Positions 1 to 5,132 of a DNA stretch of 5,132 nucleotides are shown here, in pieces. Each line of letters begins with the position of its first letter. Positions within the stretch are counted from its first letter, which is position 1. Under the pieces are notes generated by a model. It made no database searches. It saw only the letters and a list, made by a program, of their open reading frames with translations, and was not told the DNA's origin. The stretch is from Candidatus Dadabacteria bacterium (lineage in GTDB: Bacteria > J088), in NCBI GenBank assembly GCA_003695505.1, contig RFIY01000206.1, positions 1-5,132 of the forward strand, read 5' to 3'. A program made the position numbers and the translations under genes.

Positions 1-1687
1 CACCCGCATCGACGTCGGTCGCCAGATGCGCGCCGCTGCGCTCGACCGCCGACTGAAACAGGTGAATGCGTCGCAGCAACGTTTCGCGTCGAATGCCGCG
101 CTTGTGGTGGACGCAGAGGCTGGTGGCGACGAGCGCGGTCGGCGTAACGGTGATCAACCGCTGGATGCCCCAGAGGATGTCATAGCCAACCTTGCGGGCC
201 TGTTCCAGCGTGGTGACCCCGGGCGCGTCGGCCTGCAGGGCGCGCAGCGATTGCGGTTCGCCGAAGCGGACATAGACTCGGCCATACTTGCGGCGCAGTT
301 TGCGCCGCGCGGCCAGCAGCGCGCCGACACTTTCTTTCTGTTTTTCGCCACCCTGCGCTTCTCGCACCATCGACGACTCCTCGAGAACCGACTCGTAGTC
401 AATCGCGATCGGCACGACCTGACATTCGGTGTGCTGGAGGCTGGCCTGGGCGTCGAGCAGCATCGTCAGCAGACCGAACTTCGGCGGCATGATCTTGCCG
501 CTGCGGCTACGCGTTCCCTCGATGAAGAACTCGATGCTGTAGTTTGCCCGCAGCAGCGCGCGGATATACGAGCGCAATGCGGCCTCGTAGGTCTGATCAC
601 CGAGAAAGCTGCGGCGGATGAAAAACGCGCCACTGCGTCGGAACAACGGCCCGAGCGGGAAAAACGACAGGTTGTCGCCGGCGGCGATGTGGGGCGGGAT
701 CAGTTCGTGCTGTTTGAACAGATACGAGATGATCAGATAGTCCATATGCGATTTGTGGCAAGGGACCAGGATGACCGGCCCACGGCGGGCCGCATCGCGA
801 ATACGTTCCAGTCCCTCCATATCGACGTTGAAGCCCTCGTAAATGCGCTTCCAGACGCGGCTCAGTACGAACGCCAGAAACCGGATCGCGCTCCAGCGAA
901 AGTCCGCGGCGATTTCATCGAGATTTTCCTCGACTTCGGCAAGTACCAGGTCACGGCTGACGCCGCGTTCACGCGCGACTTCGTCGACCACTTTCTGAAC
1001 GGACGGATCGTGCAGCGCGCGCTGGATCAGGCGCTGGCGCGGAATCAGCCGTGGACCGAGGTAGGCGCGCTCGGTCTGGGCGAGGTGATACCGGATGGTC
1101 AGCCGGACCTTGCGTGCCAGACGTGCGTCGTCGTCAGGGTCCTCCTGCACGAGCTGCGCCAGATCGACGGGATCGGCAGCGACGATCCGGCTGCCGCGCG
1201 CGCCAAGCACAACCCACATGATGCGCCGGAGCAGGCCGGCTCGTTCACGCGGACGAAACAGGATCTCGAGCAGGCTGCGCTCGACCCGACGCGGCGACAG
1301 GTCCCAGAGGATCGTGATCGGGAGCAACAGGATGCGCTCGCCACCGCGTGACGCGCCGACACTTTCCTCGATCAACGTAGCCGCCTGCTGGGCCTGAGGC
1401 CCATCCAGAAACAGCAGTGCGCGTGCCGGCAGGGTATCCGGCCCGACCGGCATCAGGCCAGCGATCACCGGCGGTTCCGAAATGCGGGCGCGCCGGCAGA
1501 ACGAGCGCCAGACCAGCACATCGACCCAGTTGGCCTTGCGCATCACAAAGATGACCCGTGCCTGCTCGCTCAGATCGCGGATACGTTCAACCACGTCCGT
1601 GGGCACCGGAATCCGTTCCAGCCACGGCCGCAACAGCACGCCTAGCAGACGCACGAGTAATGGCAATCGACTGCTCGCGTCACTCAT
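1..1687 (-). CDS. plsB: Glycerol-3-phosphate 1-O-acyltransferase PlsB (partial, C-terminus outside window)
   Basis: PlsB moves an acyl chain from acyl-ACP or acyl-CoA to the sn-1 position of glycerol-3-phosphate, the first committed step of phospholipid synthesis, at the inner membrane. About 562 residues are in the window (E. coli PlsB is about 807), and the frame is open to the left edge. Seen in the translation: the catalytic HX4D motif CHKSHMDYL (H311, D316); AAGDNLSFFPLGPLFRR followed by GAFFIRRSF (353-361); FFIEGTRSRSGK (387-398), which binds glycerol-3-phosphate in the family; and VPIAIDYE (425-432). The all-alpha N-terminal domain typical of PlsB fills roughly residues 1-290. This long form and the GTRSR motif separate it from the short PlsC enzymes. 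The ATG at 1687 is chosen because a GGAGG lies 8 nt upstream, inside the end of the preceding gene, whose stop is only 4 nt away. Coupled translation is therefore likely (inference). All visible catalytic motifs are intact. Confidence 0.96.
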   Translation of the reverse strand, partial: MSDASSRLPLLVRLLGVLLRPWLERIPVPTDVVERIRDLSEQARVIFVMRKANWVDVLVWRSFCRRARISEPPVIAGLMPVGPDTLPARALLFLDGPQAQQAATLIEESVGASRGGERILLLPITILWDLSPRRVERSLLEILFRPRERAGLLRRIMWVVLGARGSRIVAADPVDLAQLVQEDPDDDARLARKVRLTIRYHLAQTERAYLGPRLIPRQRLIQRALHDPSVQKVVDEVARERGVSRDLVLAEVEENLDEIAADFRWSAIRFLAFVLSRVWKRIYEGFNVDMEGLERIRDAARRGPVILVPCHKSHMDYLIISYLFKQHELIPPHIAAGDNLSFFPLGPLFRRSGAFFIRRSFLGDQTYEAALRSYIRALLRANYSIEFFIEGTRSRSGKIMPPKFGLLTMLLDAQASLQHTECQVVPIAIDYESVLEESSMVREAQGGEKQKESVGALLAARRKLRRKYGRVYVRFGEPQSLRALQADAPGVTTLEQARKVGYDILWGIQRLITVTPTALVATSLCVHHKRGIRRETLLRRIHLFQSAVERSGAHLATDVDAG

Positions 1688-1691
1688 TGGA

Positions 1692-3068
1692 TCATCCTCC
1701 ACTCGCCAGCCGGCCCCGACCCGGCAGATGAGCAATCAGCCGCGAGGCCGCTGGTTCTTCCGCGCTGTACGGACGGATCATGCGAAAGCTCTGAAAGCCC
1801 CCGCAGCGTGGACATGTAACCGGATAACTTCGGGACAGTTCTCCACACCCGCCACAGCGCCACAGAAACGGCAGATGGCGCCACGCCCAGGCCGCCCGTT
1901 CCATATGCGCGGCGGCGTCGCGGTAGTGACCGCGATCGTACTCCAGAACGCCCTGCACGATGTCGGCATGCGCCGCAGCCGGCTGATCAGGCGCAATCGA
2001 GGACAGCCGTCGCGTTGCCTCTTCGACCAGGTCATGTCGAAGCGCCAGCCAGCCTGTTGTCAGCAGAAACCACGGATCGTCACGCACGTCGGACAATTCA
2101 TCGTCCAGGCGCGCCAGCAAAGCCACCGGATCCAGCTCGTCCTGCAGAAGCCGTTGCGCAAGGAGCAGCAGATCGGGATTGCCCGTGTTGCGGAATCCCT
2201 CGATACCCGTCCGCGCCGCGGCTACCGGCTCACCACGCGCGACCTGCGCCTGAACCGCAATCGCGTAGGGCGCGTACCAGCCAGAATAGTGTTCCCGCAC
2301 ATATGCGGCTTCTTTCAATGCGGTTTCGAAGCGTCCGTCCTCGATCAGCCGTTCGGCCAGGCGAATGCGCAATTGCATTTCCTGTTCGCTGAGTTCGATC
2401 TCTTCCTCTGGCGCGGGGGGATCGACCTCCCGCAGGCGCTCAAGTATTTCAAGTGCTTCGTCCTCGCGCCCCAGCGCCGCCAGCATGTCGATCAGGCGCC
2501 GCAGCGTCGAGCGCCGCACGACGGATCCAGCACGAATGCGCTCGAGCACATTGCGAATCCACAGTTCCTGCTCGCCCGCAGCTTCGTACAATGCGCTCCA
2601 GCGCAGTGAAAGTGCCGCTTCGGGGAGGCGTGGCAACAACCCGAGCAAGGCCACTCGGGCTTCTTCATGACGGCCCAGGTCGAGTAGCAGGCGAATATGC
2701 CAGTACTGCAGCCCCAGATCGTTTGGCTCGGCATTGGCGGCTTCCCGGATACGTTGTTCCGCCTCGTCCAGCCGGCCTTCACCGTAGGCGGCCTGGATTG
2801 CGGTGCGCACCTTGCGGCTCAATAGCCGTGGCAGCAGCTCGGACGGTTTGTGCGCGACCCGCAGCCGCCAGCGCGCAGCAATACTTAGAGAGACGGAAAG
2901 GCCCAGCAGAAACGACACCGCGACCAGCGCGACCGTCGGTACCGGCGCGCGAAAGCTGCCAATGCGCAGCTCGATACCCGGCGTCAACAACGAAACCGCG
3001 GCCAGATGCAGGATCGCGGCCGCAGCCAGTGCAGTCCACAACCACGGGGAACGTACAGTCTTGAGCAT
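1692..3068 (-). CDS. LapA/LapB-like membrane-anchored TPR protein with C-terminal rubredoxin-type zinc ribbon
   Basis: This 458-residue protein has three parts. Residues 1-74 hold two hydrophobic helices (about 9-28 and 42-64) joined by a short linker containing ELRIGSFRAPVP and followed by the basic run ARWRLRVAHK; this resembles the LapA/DUF1049 module. Residues about 85-400 are helical and TPR-like, for example YGEGRLDEAEQRIREAA, LGRHEEARVALLGLL and YDRGHYRDAAAHMERA. Residues 405-422 form C-x2-C-x10-C-x2-C (C405, C408, C419, C422), the same spacing as the rubredoxin-like domain of E. coli LapB (YciM, 389 aa). LapB works with the FtsH protease to control LpxC and hence LPS level; a similar role here is inference. 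A long acidic loop (DPPAPEEEIELSEQE, about 216-230) lies mid-protein. HemY-type proteins also have two N-terminal helices plus TPRs, so that family is the main alternative, but the ribbon argues for LapB. The frame stays open upstream into rlmH; I chose the ATG at 3068 because the hydrophobic N-terminus begins there and GGAGG is adjacent. The gene follows rlmH by 26 nt and precedes plsB by 4 nt. Confidence 0.82.
   Translation of the reverse strand: MLKTVRSPWLWTALAAAAILHLAAVSLLTPGIELRIGSFRAPVPTVALVAVSFLLGLSVSLSIAARWRLRVAHKPSELLPRLLSRKVRTAIQAAYGEGRLDEAEQRIREAANAEPNDLGLQYWHIRLLLDLGRHEEARVALLGLLPRLPEAALSLRWSALYEAAGEQELWIRNVLERIRAGSVVRRSTLRRLIDMLAALGREDEALEILERLREVDPPAPEEEIELSEQEMQLRIRLAERLIEDGRFETALKEAAYVREHYSGWYAPYAIAVQAQVARGEPVAAARTGIEGFRNTGNPDLLLLAQRLLQDELDPVALLARLDDELSDVRDDPWFLLTTGWLALRHDLVEEATRRLSSIAPDQPAAAHADIVQGVLEYDRGHYRDAAAHMERAAWAWRHLPFLWRCGGCGELSRSYPVTCPRCGGFQSFRMIRPYSAEEPAASRLIAHLPGRGRLASGG
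1696..1700 (-). promoter_or_regulatory. Shine-Dalgarno site of plsB
   Basis: A perfect GGAGG on the minus strand sits 8 nt before the plsB ATG, within the last codons of the upstream TPR gene. It fixes the plsB start at 1687. Ribosomes finishing the upstream gene terminate right on top of it, which is the usual arrangement for translational coupling. Confidence 0.75.
1803..1856 (-). other. Four-cysteine rubredoxin-type metal-binding ribbon (C-terminal domain)
   Basis: Residues 405-422 read CGGCGELSRSYPVTCPRC, two CxxC knuckles separated by ten residues and preceded by an aromatic pair (FLWR). E. coli LapB has the same spacing and a similar YRC...HCPSC context, followed like here by an I-R-P/G-like segment. 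In LapB this domain packs on the TPRs and is needed for function. The bound metal (zinc or iron) cannot be told from sequence. Confidence 0.8.
2847..3068 (-). other. LapA/DUF1049-like two-helix membrane module (N-terminal domain)
   Basis: These codons give residues 1-74: a hydrophobic helix near 9-28, a short stretch that should face the periplasm, a second helix near 42-64 containing SFLLGLSVSLSI, then a positive run that should face the cytoplasm. E. coli LapA has the same order of helix, short linker, second helix with a G-x-x-x-G/S-like pattern, and basic tail. E. coli LapB by contrast has a single anchor helix. The match is by pattern and eye, not by a profile search. Confidence 0.6.
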
Positions 3069-3070
3069 AG

Positions 3071-3075
3071 CCTCC
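3071..3075 (-). promoter_or_regulatory. Closely spaced Shine-Dalgarno site of the TPR gene
   Basis: GGAGG on the minus strand ends only 2 nt before the ATG at 3068, much closer than the usual 5-9 nt. No better-placed start exists in frame: the nearest downstream candidate is a TTG nine codons in, about 29 nt from the site, and upstream candidates precede it. The ATG is kept, but expression may be modest or depend on reinitiation from rlmH. Confidence 0.45.
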
Positions 3076-3094
3076 GCCAACAGAACGGTCCGGT

Positions 3095-3505
3095 TCAGTG
3101 CCCTACATGATACGGGTGGCCGGTGAGAATCGTCAGAATGCGATAGATTTGCTCGGTTGCCACGGCTGCCGCGAGCTCGTGCGGCATCGTAATCTGGCCA
3201 AATGCCCAGCGCGTCTGGGCTTGCGCATCTCCTGGCCAGCCGTCGGCGCCGCCGATCAGAACCCTGACCAGTGGTGTCGCGGACAGTTCGCGTTCTCGCC
3301 ATTGGCGCGCCATCTGTTCTGTCGAGTATGCCGTACCGGCGGGATCACAGAGAATCGTCCAGCCATTGCCGGCAAACGGACGACGACCGGCGCGTTCGAT
3401 GACCTCGAACGAACGCTGCCGGGCAATCCGCGCGCCCCAGTCGCGGATCATTTCGGCGGCCGGCCCGCCGCGCAGGCGGAAGGCCAGATGCAGTTCGATT
3501 TTCAT
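3095..3505 (-). CDS. rlmH: 23S rRNA (pseudouridine1915-N3)-methyltransferase RlmH, shortened form
   Basis: RlmH is a small SPOUT methyltransferase that uses S-adenosylmethionine to methylate pseudouridine 1915 in helix 69 of 23S rRNA, acting on the assembled 70S ribosome as a dimer. The 136-residue product shows the family's landmarks: SFEVIERAG near 32-40, the SAM-loop motif LIGGADG (83-89), MPHELAAAVATEQIYR (107-122, matching the LPHxLxRxLxxExLYR block) and the C-terminal GHPYH (129-133). E. coli RlmH has 155 residues. The shortfall of 19 lies in one place, between EVIERA and TILCD, where the family normally has a charged segment and helix. The tail reads HPYHVGH, so the basic residue usually following PYH is replaced by Val. 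The start has only a weak GAAGAG touching the ATG, and no other in-frame start fits the 32-nt gap after rsfS. The position directly after rsfS supports the call. Activity is likely but not certain. Confidence 0.88.
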   Translation of the reverse strand: MKIELHLAFRLRGGPAAEMIRDWGARIARQRSFEVIERAGRRPFAGNGWTILCDPAGTAYSTEQMARQWRERELSATPLVRVLIGGADGWPGDAQAQTRWAFGQITMPHELAAAVATEQIYRILTILTGHPYHVGH

Positions 3506-3537
3506 CTCTTCAGTGGGGAAATAACCGGCTCGGCGCG

Positions 3538-3951
3538 TCAGGACGCCAGCGGCAGATCGAGCTCGGCAAGCGGAATGCGTGGCGCATCAAGCCACAAACG
3601 CTCGAGCTCATAGTATTCACGGGTTTCCCTGTCAAATACATGGACGACGATATCTCCATAGTCGACGAGGGCCCAGCCGGTTCCCTGTCCTTCGCTGCCG
3701 TAGGGACGAATGCCCTGCTCGCGGCAGGCATCGACGACATGGTCCACGAGTGTATTCGCATGACGCTGACTGGTGCCCGAACAGAGTACGAAGACGTCGC
3801 AGACGCTGGATACTTCGCCGACAACGACAACCTGAATATCTTCGGCCTTGCGATCATCCAGTGCGTGGACGATCGTCCGCAACAGATCGGCGGTGTCAGT
3901 TCGCAGGTATGGCAGTGGAGATGTGTCGGGACTACTGGAGGGGTCGTCCAT
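3538..3951 (-). CDS. rsfS: Ribosomal silencing factor RsfS
   Basis: RsfS (YbeB/Iojap family) binds ribosomal protein uL14 on the large subunit and blocks joining of the subunits, lowering translation in stationary phase or starvation. The 137-residue product has the whole domain: LLRTIVHALDDRKAEDIQVV (23-42), VCDVFVLCSGTSQRH (50-64), GWALVDYGDIVVHVF (92-106) and YYELERLW (113-120). E. coli RsfS has 105 residues; the extra length is a Ser/Pro/Asp-rich N-terminal tail of about 20 residues and a short LAELDLPLAS-type C-terminal tail. The ATG at 3951 is preferred over one at 3987, which would overlap nadD by 31 nt; the chosen ATG lies 5 nt after the nadD stop, with GAGG 3 nt upstream and AGAGG 14 nt upstream. 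No catalytic residues are expected in this family. Confidence 0.95.
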   Translation of the reverse strand: MDDPSSSPDTSPLPYLRTDTADLLRTIVHALDDRKAEDIQVVVVGEVSSVCDVFVLCSGTSQRHANTLVDHVVDACREQGIRPYGSEGQGTGWALVDYGDIVVHVFDRETREYYELERLWLDAPRIPLAELDLPLAS

Positions 3952-3956
3952 ATGCC

Positions 3957-4676
3957 TCAGGTTTTCCTCTGATGTACGGGCTGACAATCGTGGTCCGCGG
4001 GCGCGGACGGCGCATAAAGATGCTGCGCACGGATCCAGTTCGCAATGGTTTCAGGGACGAGGCCATCGATGGATTTCCCTGCTGCCAGGGTCGCGCGGAT
4101 CTCGGTCGATGACAACGAGACGGGCGTCATGTGCAACACGCGGATCCGTGTCGTTGCATCATGGTCATCCCGGCGCTGGAGGTTCCATTCCTGACCATCG
4201 TTGGTTGTATCATAGCAAATGCCCGCCACCTGCTCAATGTTCCGAATCACTGCACGGACGTCGATTTCGTACCCCGGCCGGGGAAAAACCGCCAGATTCG
4301 CGCGCCTGAGTAATGCGTCCGGGGACCGCCAGCGCGCGAAGTCGACGAACTGATCCGCGCCGATGATCAGCCACCATTCGTCGGCCTGCAGCCGCGCTCG
4401 CAGCGCTTTCATCGTGTCGATGGTGTAACTCGGGCCGTCCTGCCTCAGCTCGATCCCGCAGGCGTCGGCCCGCGGCACCAGTTGCGCAAGGCGACGCGCC
4501 ATTTCCAGCCGCTGATCGGGCGTTGCCGACGATGGAGGCTTTAACGGACTTTGTGCCGCCACAACGAGCAGCAGGCGGTCGAGACTCAGTTGTGCAACGG
4601 CCTCGCGAGCGACCGACAGATGCCCATTGTGCGGCGGATCGAATGCACCGCCAAAGACACCATACCGCACTGTCAT
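3957..4676 (-). CDS. nadD: Nicotinate-nucleotide adenylyltransferase NadD
   Basis: NadD joins ATP and nicotinate mononucleotide to give nicotinate adenine dinucleotide, the step before NAD synthetase in both de novo and salvage NAD synthesis, in the cytosol. The 239-residue product carries the nucleotidyltransferase signature GGAFDPPHNGH (9-19, with the HxGH active-site pair), GPSYTIDTMK (81-90), IIGADQF (104-110), the FPRPGY segment (131-136) and the C-terminal SSTEIR (189-194) that grips ATP phosphates. It is about 26 residues longer than E. coli NadD (213): roughly nine extra fall in a polar insert before VLHMTP (about 150-178, rich in D, N, Q and R), and most of the rest form a C-terminal tail after LYAPSAPADHD. 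The ATG overlaps the proA stop by one base (TGATG), so translation is probably coupled to proA. No strong Shine-Dalgarno is needed or seen close to the start. Confidence 0.96.
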   Translation of the reverse strand: MTVRYGVFGGAFDPPHNGHLSVAREAVAQLSLDRLLLVVAAQSPLKPPSSATPDQRLEMARRLAQLVPRADACGIELRQDGPSYTIDTMKALRARLQADEWWLIIGADQFVDFARWRSPDALLRRANLAVFPRPGYEIDVRAVIRNIEQVAGICYDTTNDGQEWNLQRRDDHDATTRIRVLHMTPVSLSSTEIRATLAAGKSIDGLVPETIANWIRAQHLYAPSAPADHDCQPVHQRKT

Positions 4677-5132
4677 CAGACCCGGATCTGCCCCTCGCCG
4701 ACGACCACGAACTTCTCGGACGTCAGCTCCTCGAGGCCCATCGGGCCGTACGCATGAAGCTTTGTCGTCGAGATACCGATCTCTGCACCCAGACCGAGCT
4801 GCCCGCCATCGGCAAAGCGCGTCGATGCGTTGACTGTGACGGTCGAGCTGTCAACCAGACGCACGAACAGCCGGGCACGGTCCTGATCCTGCGTCACGAT
4901 GGCCTCGGTATGCCCCGATCCATAACGCTCGATATGGGCCGCAGCAGCTTCTACACCATCGACGACGGCAATATTTGCGATGTAATCGAGATATTCCGTC
5001 GCAAAGTCGGCCTCGGACGCCGGTTCCAGAGAAGCATCGATGGCGAGTGCCCGTTCGTCACCCTTGAGCGTGACGCCGGCGGCGCGCAGGGCGTCAATCA
5101 GACGCGGCAGTGCGGTCTCGGCAATCGCGGCA
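4676..5132 (-). CDS. proA: Glutamate-5-semialdehyde dehydrogenase ProA (partial, N-terminus outside window)
   Basis: ProA (gamma-glutamyl phosphate reductase) reduces gamma-glutamyl phosphate to glutamate-5-semialdehyde with NADPH, the second step of proline synthesis from glutamate. The window holds the last 151 residues of a protein usually near 415-420. Seen here: [35 protein letters not shown] split across residues 46-80, the hallmark [20 protein letters not shown] (100-119), [20 protein letters not shown] (121-140) and the terminal [10 protein letters not shown]. These match the C-terminal part of the family closely. The catalytic cysteine lies upstream, off the window, so it cannot be checked. 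The stop overlaps the nadD start by one base. Confidence 0.96.
   Translation of the reverse strand, partial: AAIAETALPRLIDALRAAGVTLKGDERALAIDASLEPASEADFATEYLDYIANIAVVDGVEAAAAHIERYGSGHTEAIVTQDQDRARLFVRLVDSSTVTVNASTRFADGGQLGLGAEIGISTTKLHAYGPMGLEELTSEKFVVVGEGQIRV

Noticed and set aside
26-1351. A 441-codon open frame on the plus strand.
   Set aside because: It lies wholly antisense to plsB, whose catalytic motifs are intact on the minus strand. Its product is a low-similarity Arg/Ala/Asp/Gln-rich sequence with no domain, as expected for a shadow frame in high-GC DNA.
1685-1696. A three-codon minigene (ATG-ATC-CAA-TGA) bridging the TPR stop and the plsB start.
   Set aside because: Its ATG directly abuts the GGAGG, leaving no spacing for initiation; the site fits the plsB ATG 8 nt away instead.
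1482-2609. A 375-codon open frame on the plus strand.
   Set aside because: It is antisense to the plsB start and the TPR gene, has a Ser/Arg/Thr-rich composition and no recognisable motif, and no ribosome site supports it.
3083-3096. A partial inverted repeat (GAACGGTCCGGTTC) between rlmH and the TPR gene, a possible operator or hairpin.
   Set aside because: Only the outer 4 bases pair; the inner part mismatches and no U-run follows, so it is neither a convincing operator nor a terminator.
3069-3302. A 78-codon in-frame upstream extension of the TPR gene.
   Set aside because: It overlaps the conserved C-terminal half of rlmH in another frame, and its residues are Arg/Ser-rich with no family match. 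The hydrophobic N-terminus starts naturally at the ATG at 3068.
3506-3537. The 32-nt gap between rsfS and rlmH as a possible promoter or terminator.
   Set aside because: I see no -10/-35 pair that fits the space, no stable stem and no T-run; it reads as an ordinary operon spacer.
3952-3987. A 12-codon upstream extension of rsfS starting at 3987.
   Set aside because: It would overlap the end of nadD by 31 nt, while the ATG at 3951 sits just after the nadD stop with GAGG upstream. RsfS proteins are not expected to need the extra residues.

Overview
The window is a compact, high-GC stretch of one operon-like gene block, read entirely on the minus strand (from high to low coordinates). The proteins look proteobacterial, most likely gammaproteobacterial: a PlsB-type glycerol-3-phosphate acyltransferase, a LapB-like TPR/rubredoxin protein, and the widespread proA/nadD/rsfS/rlmH housekeeping cluster. 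I cannot name the genus from sequence alone.

In transcription order: the 3' part of proA (glutamate-5-semialdehyde dehydrogenase, 4676-5132, N-terminus off the right edge); nadD (3957-4676, overlapping proA by one base as TGATG); rsfS (3538-3951, 5 nt after nadD); rlmH (3095-3505, 32 nt after rsfS); a 458-aa membrane-anchored TPR protein with a C-terminal four-cysteine ribbon (1692-3068, 26 nt after rlmH); and the 5' part of plsB (1-1687, 4 nt after the TPR gene, C-terminus off the left edge). No gap exceeds 32 nt, and I see no internal terminator, RNA gene, repeat array, mobile element or CRISPR.

Functionally the block joins proline synthesis (ProA), NAD synthesis (NadD), ribosome control and 23S rRNA modification (RsfS, RlmH) to envelope lipid synthesis (LapA/LapB-like protein and PlsB). 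In the familiar enterobacterial layout, rsfS-rlmH is followed by the cell-wall elongation genes mrdA-mrdB. Here that place is taken by two envelope-lipid genes.

The most interesting points are: (1) the TPR protein looks like a LapA-type two-helix membrane module fused to a LapB-type TPR plus rubredoxin module; (2) it sits directly before, and probably translationally coupled to, plsB, the entry enzyme of phospholipid synthesis, which suggests a physical link between LPS control and phospholipid supply; (3) RlmH is short by an internal deletion of about 19 residues and has an altered C-terminal tail. The rest is ordinary housekeeping DNA. The long plus-strand open frames are antisense shadows of plsB and the TPR gene.
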